Of a stretch of DNA of 64,000 nucleotides, positions 61,618-64,000 are shown piece after piece. Position 1 is the stretch's first letter; the number at the start of each line of letters is the position of its first letter. The stretch spans positions 7,440,001 through 7,504,000 of the forward strand of contig NZ_CP108086.1 in the NCBI RefSeq assembly GCF_036186745.1, written 5' to 3'. The notes beneath the pieces were generated by a model, which had not been told where the DNA came from, did no database searches, and worked only from the letters and a program-made list of their open reading frames with translations. The position numbers and the translations under genes are program-made. The DNA is from Microbispora hainanensis (lineage in GTDB: Bacteria > Actinomycetota > Actinomycetes > Streptosporangiales > Streptosporangiaceae).

Positions 61618-64000
61618 GTGATTAGTAAGTACGAGATTTACTGCCTCGCAGATCCCTTGTTCTACGACACCCTCGACACCAAGCGCGAGGAGCATCCCGA
61701 CTTCGCCATCGCCGCGCGGCCCGCTCCCGAGGGATGGGCGCACGCCGCGAGCGGGACCTGGCTCCACTACGCGCCGGCCGGCGCCACCCTGCCCACGCAG
61801 GGCTGGAAGATCCACATCTCCTCCTCCGTGCCGGAGGCGGAGCGGGTGATCGCGGCGGCCTGGGACTACTGCGTCCCCCGCGGACTGGCTTTCAAGTTCC
61901 TGCGCGGCCGGCGCGTGATGGCGATGCAGAACTCCAAGTACGCCTTCCGCGGGTCGAGCGGCAAGCTCGTCACCATCTATCCGGTGGACGAGGCCCAGCT
62001 TGAGCTGACGCTCAAGGAGCTCGCCGAGATCCTCGACGGCGTCGAGGGCCCGTACATCCTCAGCGACCTGCGTTACGGCGAAGGACCGCTGTTCGTCCGC
62101 TACGGCGGGTTCGCCGAGCGCCACTGCCTCGACGAGAACGGCGAGCGGGTCCTCGCGATCGAGAACGCCGACGGCGACCTCGTCCCCGACGTGCGTGGTC
62201 CCGCGTTCGCCCTGCCCTCCTGGGTGACCCTGCCCGTGTTCCTCGAACCCCACCTGGCCGCGCGCAACGCGGTGACGCTCGAAGGCGTGCCGTACGCGGT
62301 GGACGGCGTGCTGCACTTCTCCAACGGCGGCGGCGTCTACCTGGGGCACTACAGGCGCACCGGCGAGAAGGTGGTGCTCAAGGAGGCCCGCCCGCACGCC
62401 GGGCTGGACGTCGAGGGACGCGACGCCGTCACCCGCCTGCGGCACGAGGCCGCGATCATGGAGCGCCTGGCCGGCCTCGACGTCGTCCCGGCGCTGCGCG
62501 ATTACTTCACCGTCGGCGAGCACCACTTCCTGGTGCAGGAGTACGTCGACGGCACCTCGCTCAGCCAGCTCATCGCCCAGAAGCACCCCCTCACGCGCGC
62601 CGACCGCACCCCCGTCATGGACGCGGACTACGCCGGGTGGGCCATCGGGATGCTCGCCAAGGTGCGGGCGGCGGTCTCGGCGCTGCACGAGCGCGGCGTG
62701 GTGTTCGGCGACCTGCACCCCTTCAACGTCCTGGTGGACGGCGACCGCGTGGTCCTGATCGACTTCGAGGTCTCCTCCCCCGTCGAGGAGCGCAGGCGAC
62801 CGACGCTCGCCAATCCCGGCTTCGTGCCGCCGCGCGAGCTGGCCGGCGTCGCAGCCGACGAGTACGCGCTGGCCTGCCTGCACCTGGGCGTGTTCGCCCC
62901 GATGACCACCATGCTGCTGCAGCTCCACCGGCCCAAGGCCGCCCAGCTCGGCCGGCTGATCGTCGAGACGTTCCCGGTGCCGCCCGCGCTGATCGAGGGG
63001 GCCGTACGGACGATCCTCGGGCAGGATCCGCCCGCGCCGGAGCCGAGCCGGCTCCCCCGGCGGGCCCGGCTCACCCAGGGCTGGCCCGCCCTGCGGGAGG
63101 CGCTGGCGAAGGCGATCCTCGCCTCGGCGACGCCGGAACGCGACGACCGCCTGTTCCCCGGCGACATCGTCCAGTTCGAGCCCGGCGGTGGGGTGAGCCT
63201 CGCCAACGGCGCGGCGGGCGTCCTGTACGCGCTCGCGGCGACCGGGGCGGGACGCTTCCCCGAGCACGAGGAGTGGCTGCTCAGGCAGGCCGCCGAACCC
63301 GGCATCGGGCCCGGCTTCTACAACGGGCTGCACGGGGTGGCGTACGCGCTGGAGGCGCTCGGCCGCCGCGAGGACGCGCTCGACGTGGCGGAACGGTGCG
63401 CACGAGAGCCGGGGGAACAACGGCTGGACCTGAGTCTCTACCGCGGCCTGTCCGGCATCGGCCTCACCCTGATGCACCTGCACGACGCGACCGGCGAGCC
63501 GGAGTTGCGCGAGCGGGCCGCGCGCGTCGTGGCGCTGGTGGCCGACCGGCTCGGCGGCCCGGACGACGTGCCCGAGATCAGCGGCGGCAAGCACCCGCAC
63601 GCGGGGCTGATGTACGGCTCGTCGGGGCCTGCCCTGATGTTCCTGCACGCCTACGAGCGCACCGGCGACCCCGGCCTGCTCGACCTCGCGGCCACCGCGC
63701 TGCGGCAGGACCTGCGCCGGTGCGTCGGCCGCGAGGACGGTCAGCTTCAGGTGCAGCAGGGCTGGCGGACCAACCCCTACCTCGACGAGGGGTCGGCCGG
63801 CATCGGCGTGGTGCTGGACCGCTACCTCGCCCACCGGCACGACGAGACCTTCGCCGAGTCGCTGGCCGCCATCCGGCCGGTCACGACACTGCCCTACTAC
63901 ATCCAGCCGGGGCTGTTCGCGGGCCGGGCCGGCATGATCGCCTGCCTGTCGTCCGGCTCGCGCCCCGACCCCGAGGCCGCCGCGGCGCAGATCGCCCGGC
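61618..64000 (+). CDS. Class III lanthionine synthetase LanKC (cut by window edge)
   Basis: 794 codons are visible. The family start ISKYEIYCLADPLFYDTLD opens the N-terminal phosphoSer/Thr lyase domain. A protein-kinase domain follows (GVYLGHYRRTGEKVVLKEA near residue 239, catalytic HERGVVFGDLHPFNVLV near 352-368, VVLIDFE near 381). A LanC-like cyclase part begins near residue 520 (GAAGVLYALAA, NGLHGVAYALE, YRGLSGIGLTL, MYGSSGPALMF, QPGLFAGRAGM) and lacks visible zinc-ligand motifs, as in class III. GTG at 61618 has GAGGGG 7 nt upstream; an ATG at 61522 is also in frame. It dehydrates Ser/Thr of a precursor and forms lanthionine or labionin rings. The precursor gene is probably downstream, outside the window. 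Confidence 0.93.
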   Translation, partial: MISKYEIYCLADPLFYDTLDTKREEHPDFAIAARPAPEGWAHAASGTWLHYAPAGATLPTQGWKIHISSSVPEAERVIAAAWDYCVPRGLAFKFLRGRRVMAMQNSKYAFRGSSGKLVTIYPVDEAQLELTLKELAEILDGVEGPYILSDLRYGEGPLFVRYGGFAERHCLDENGERVLAIENADGDLVPDVRGPAFALPSWVTLPVFLEPHLAARNAVTLEGVPYAVDGVLHFSNGGGVYLGHYRRTGEKVVLKEARPHAGLDVEGRDAVTRLRHEAAIMERLAGLDVVPALRDYFTVGEHHFLVQEYVDGTSLSQLIAQKHPLTRADRTPVMDADYAGWAIGMLAKVRAAVSALHERGVVFGDLHPFNVLVDGDRVVLIDFEVSSPVEERRRPTLANPGFVPPRELAGVAADEYALACLHLGVFAPMTTMLLQLHRPKAAQLGRLIVETFPVPPALIEGAVRTILGQDPPAPEPSRLPRRARLTQGWPALREALAKAILASATPERDDRLFPGDIVQFEPGGGVSLANGAAGVLYALAATGAGRFPEHEEWLLRQAAEPGIGPGFYNGLHGVAYALEALGRREDALDVAERCAREPGEQRLDLSLYRGLSGIGLTLMHLHDATGEPELRERAARVVALVADRLGGPDDVPEISGGKHPHAGLMYGSSGPALMFLHAYERTGDPGLLDLAATALRQDLRRCVGREDGQLQVQQGWRTNPYLDEGSAGIGVVLDRYLAHRHDETFAESLAAIRPVTTLPYYIQPGLFAGRAGMIACLSSGSRPDPEAAAAQIAR

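Noticed and set aside
61573-63840. A 755-codon minus-strand open frame
   Set aside because: It is exactly antisense to the lanthionine synthetase, whose lyase, kinase and cyclase motifs are clear.

Overview
The window reads as a chromosomal segment of a high-GC actinomycete. The markers are a mycothiol gene (mshC), an InhA-type enoyl-ACP reductase beside fabG, the uppP/histidine-phosphatase/DUF3090/SCO1664 block that travels with mshC in many actinobacteria, a 6C-type small RNA, DUF3099, GTG/TTG starts, GTGA/ATGA gene overlaps and many apparently leaderless promoters. The gene families fit a filamentous actinomycete, perhaps Streptosporangiales, but I cannot prove a genus from sequence alone.

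Layout. (1) 1-10834: an extracellular polysaccharide locus. A leftward arm holds a methyltransferase, a GT4 glycosyltransferase, a polytopic membrane protein and a second GT4 cut by the window edge. A rightward arm holds GT4, two sugar-nucleotide epimerases, a WecA/TagO-type initiating phosphosugar transferase and a chain-length regulator/tyrosine kinase, closed by a convergent low-molecular-weight tyrosine phosphatase. (2) 11018-15700: cell-surface genes: DUF4012 protein, LPFTG-anchored protein, class E sortase with a 46-residue membrane partner, and a snapalysin-like protease. (3) 15436-20432: mshC-NRDE-SCO1664-DUF3090-phosphatase-uppP, divergent from an aldo/keto reductase across a perfect inverted repeat. 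(4) 21558-22613: a secreted, membrane-anchored protein. (5) 22676-29294: an apparently complete dimethyl sulfone/alkanesulfonate desulfurisation locus with a LysR regulator. (6) 29582-35307: XRE/DUF2690 protein, fabG-fabI, tldD-tldE. (7) 35573-38621: CGNR regulator, a broken quinone oxidoreductase, decayed DNA, dodecin, DUF3099 and a 6C RNA. (8) 38752-46445: molybdenum-cofactor genes, YjdF-like protein, cupin, membrane protein, phosphotransferase, RtcB RNA ligase and a CYP152 peroxygenase. (9) 46545-49103: two tandemly duplicated FN3-CBM2 secreted proteins. (10) 49258-55710: epimerase, membrane glycosyltransferase, GT2-DUF2064-methyltransferase operon, AraC regulator and MFS exporter. (11) 55833-60107: UbiA prenyltransferase, type III polyketide synthase, ICMT-like methyltransferase and FAD reductase, a likely prenylated or reduced phenolic-lipid pathway. 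(12) 60349-64000: an orphan histidine kinase and a class III lanthionine synthetase cut by the right edge.

Two threads run through the window. Many start codons sit 6-9 nt after a TANNNT -10 box, which implies leaderless mRNAs. Short tandem repeats are also common: in coding DNA the unit is usually 15 bp (in-frame pentapeptides), while two intergenic arrays have 16-bp units. The candidates for undescribed biology are the lanthipeptide locus, the type III PKS/UbiA locus, the palindromic divergent promoter at 20427-20473 and the pentapeptide expansions inserted in conserved enzymes.
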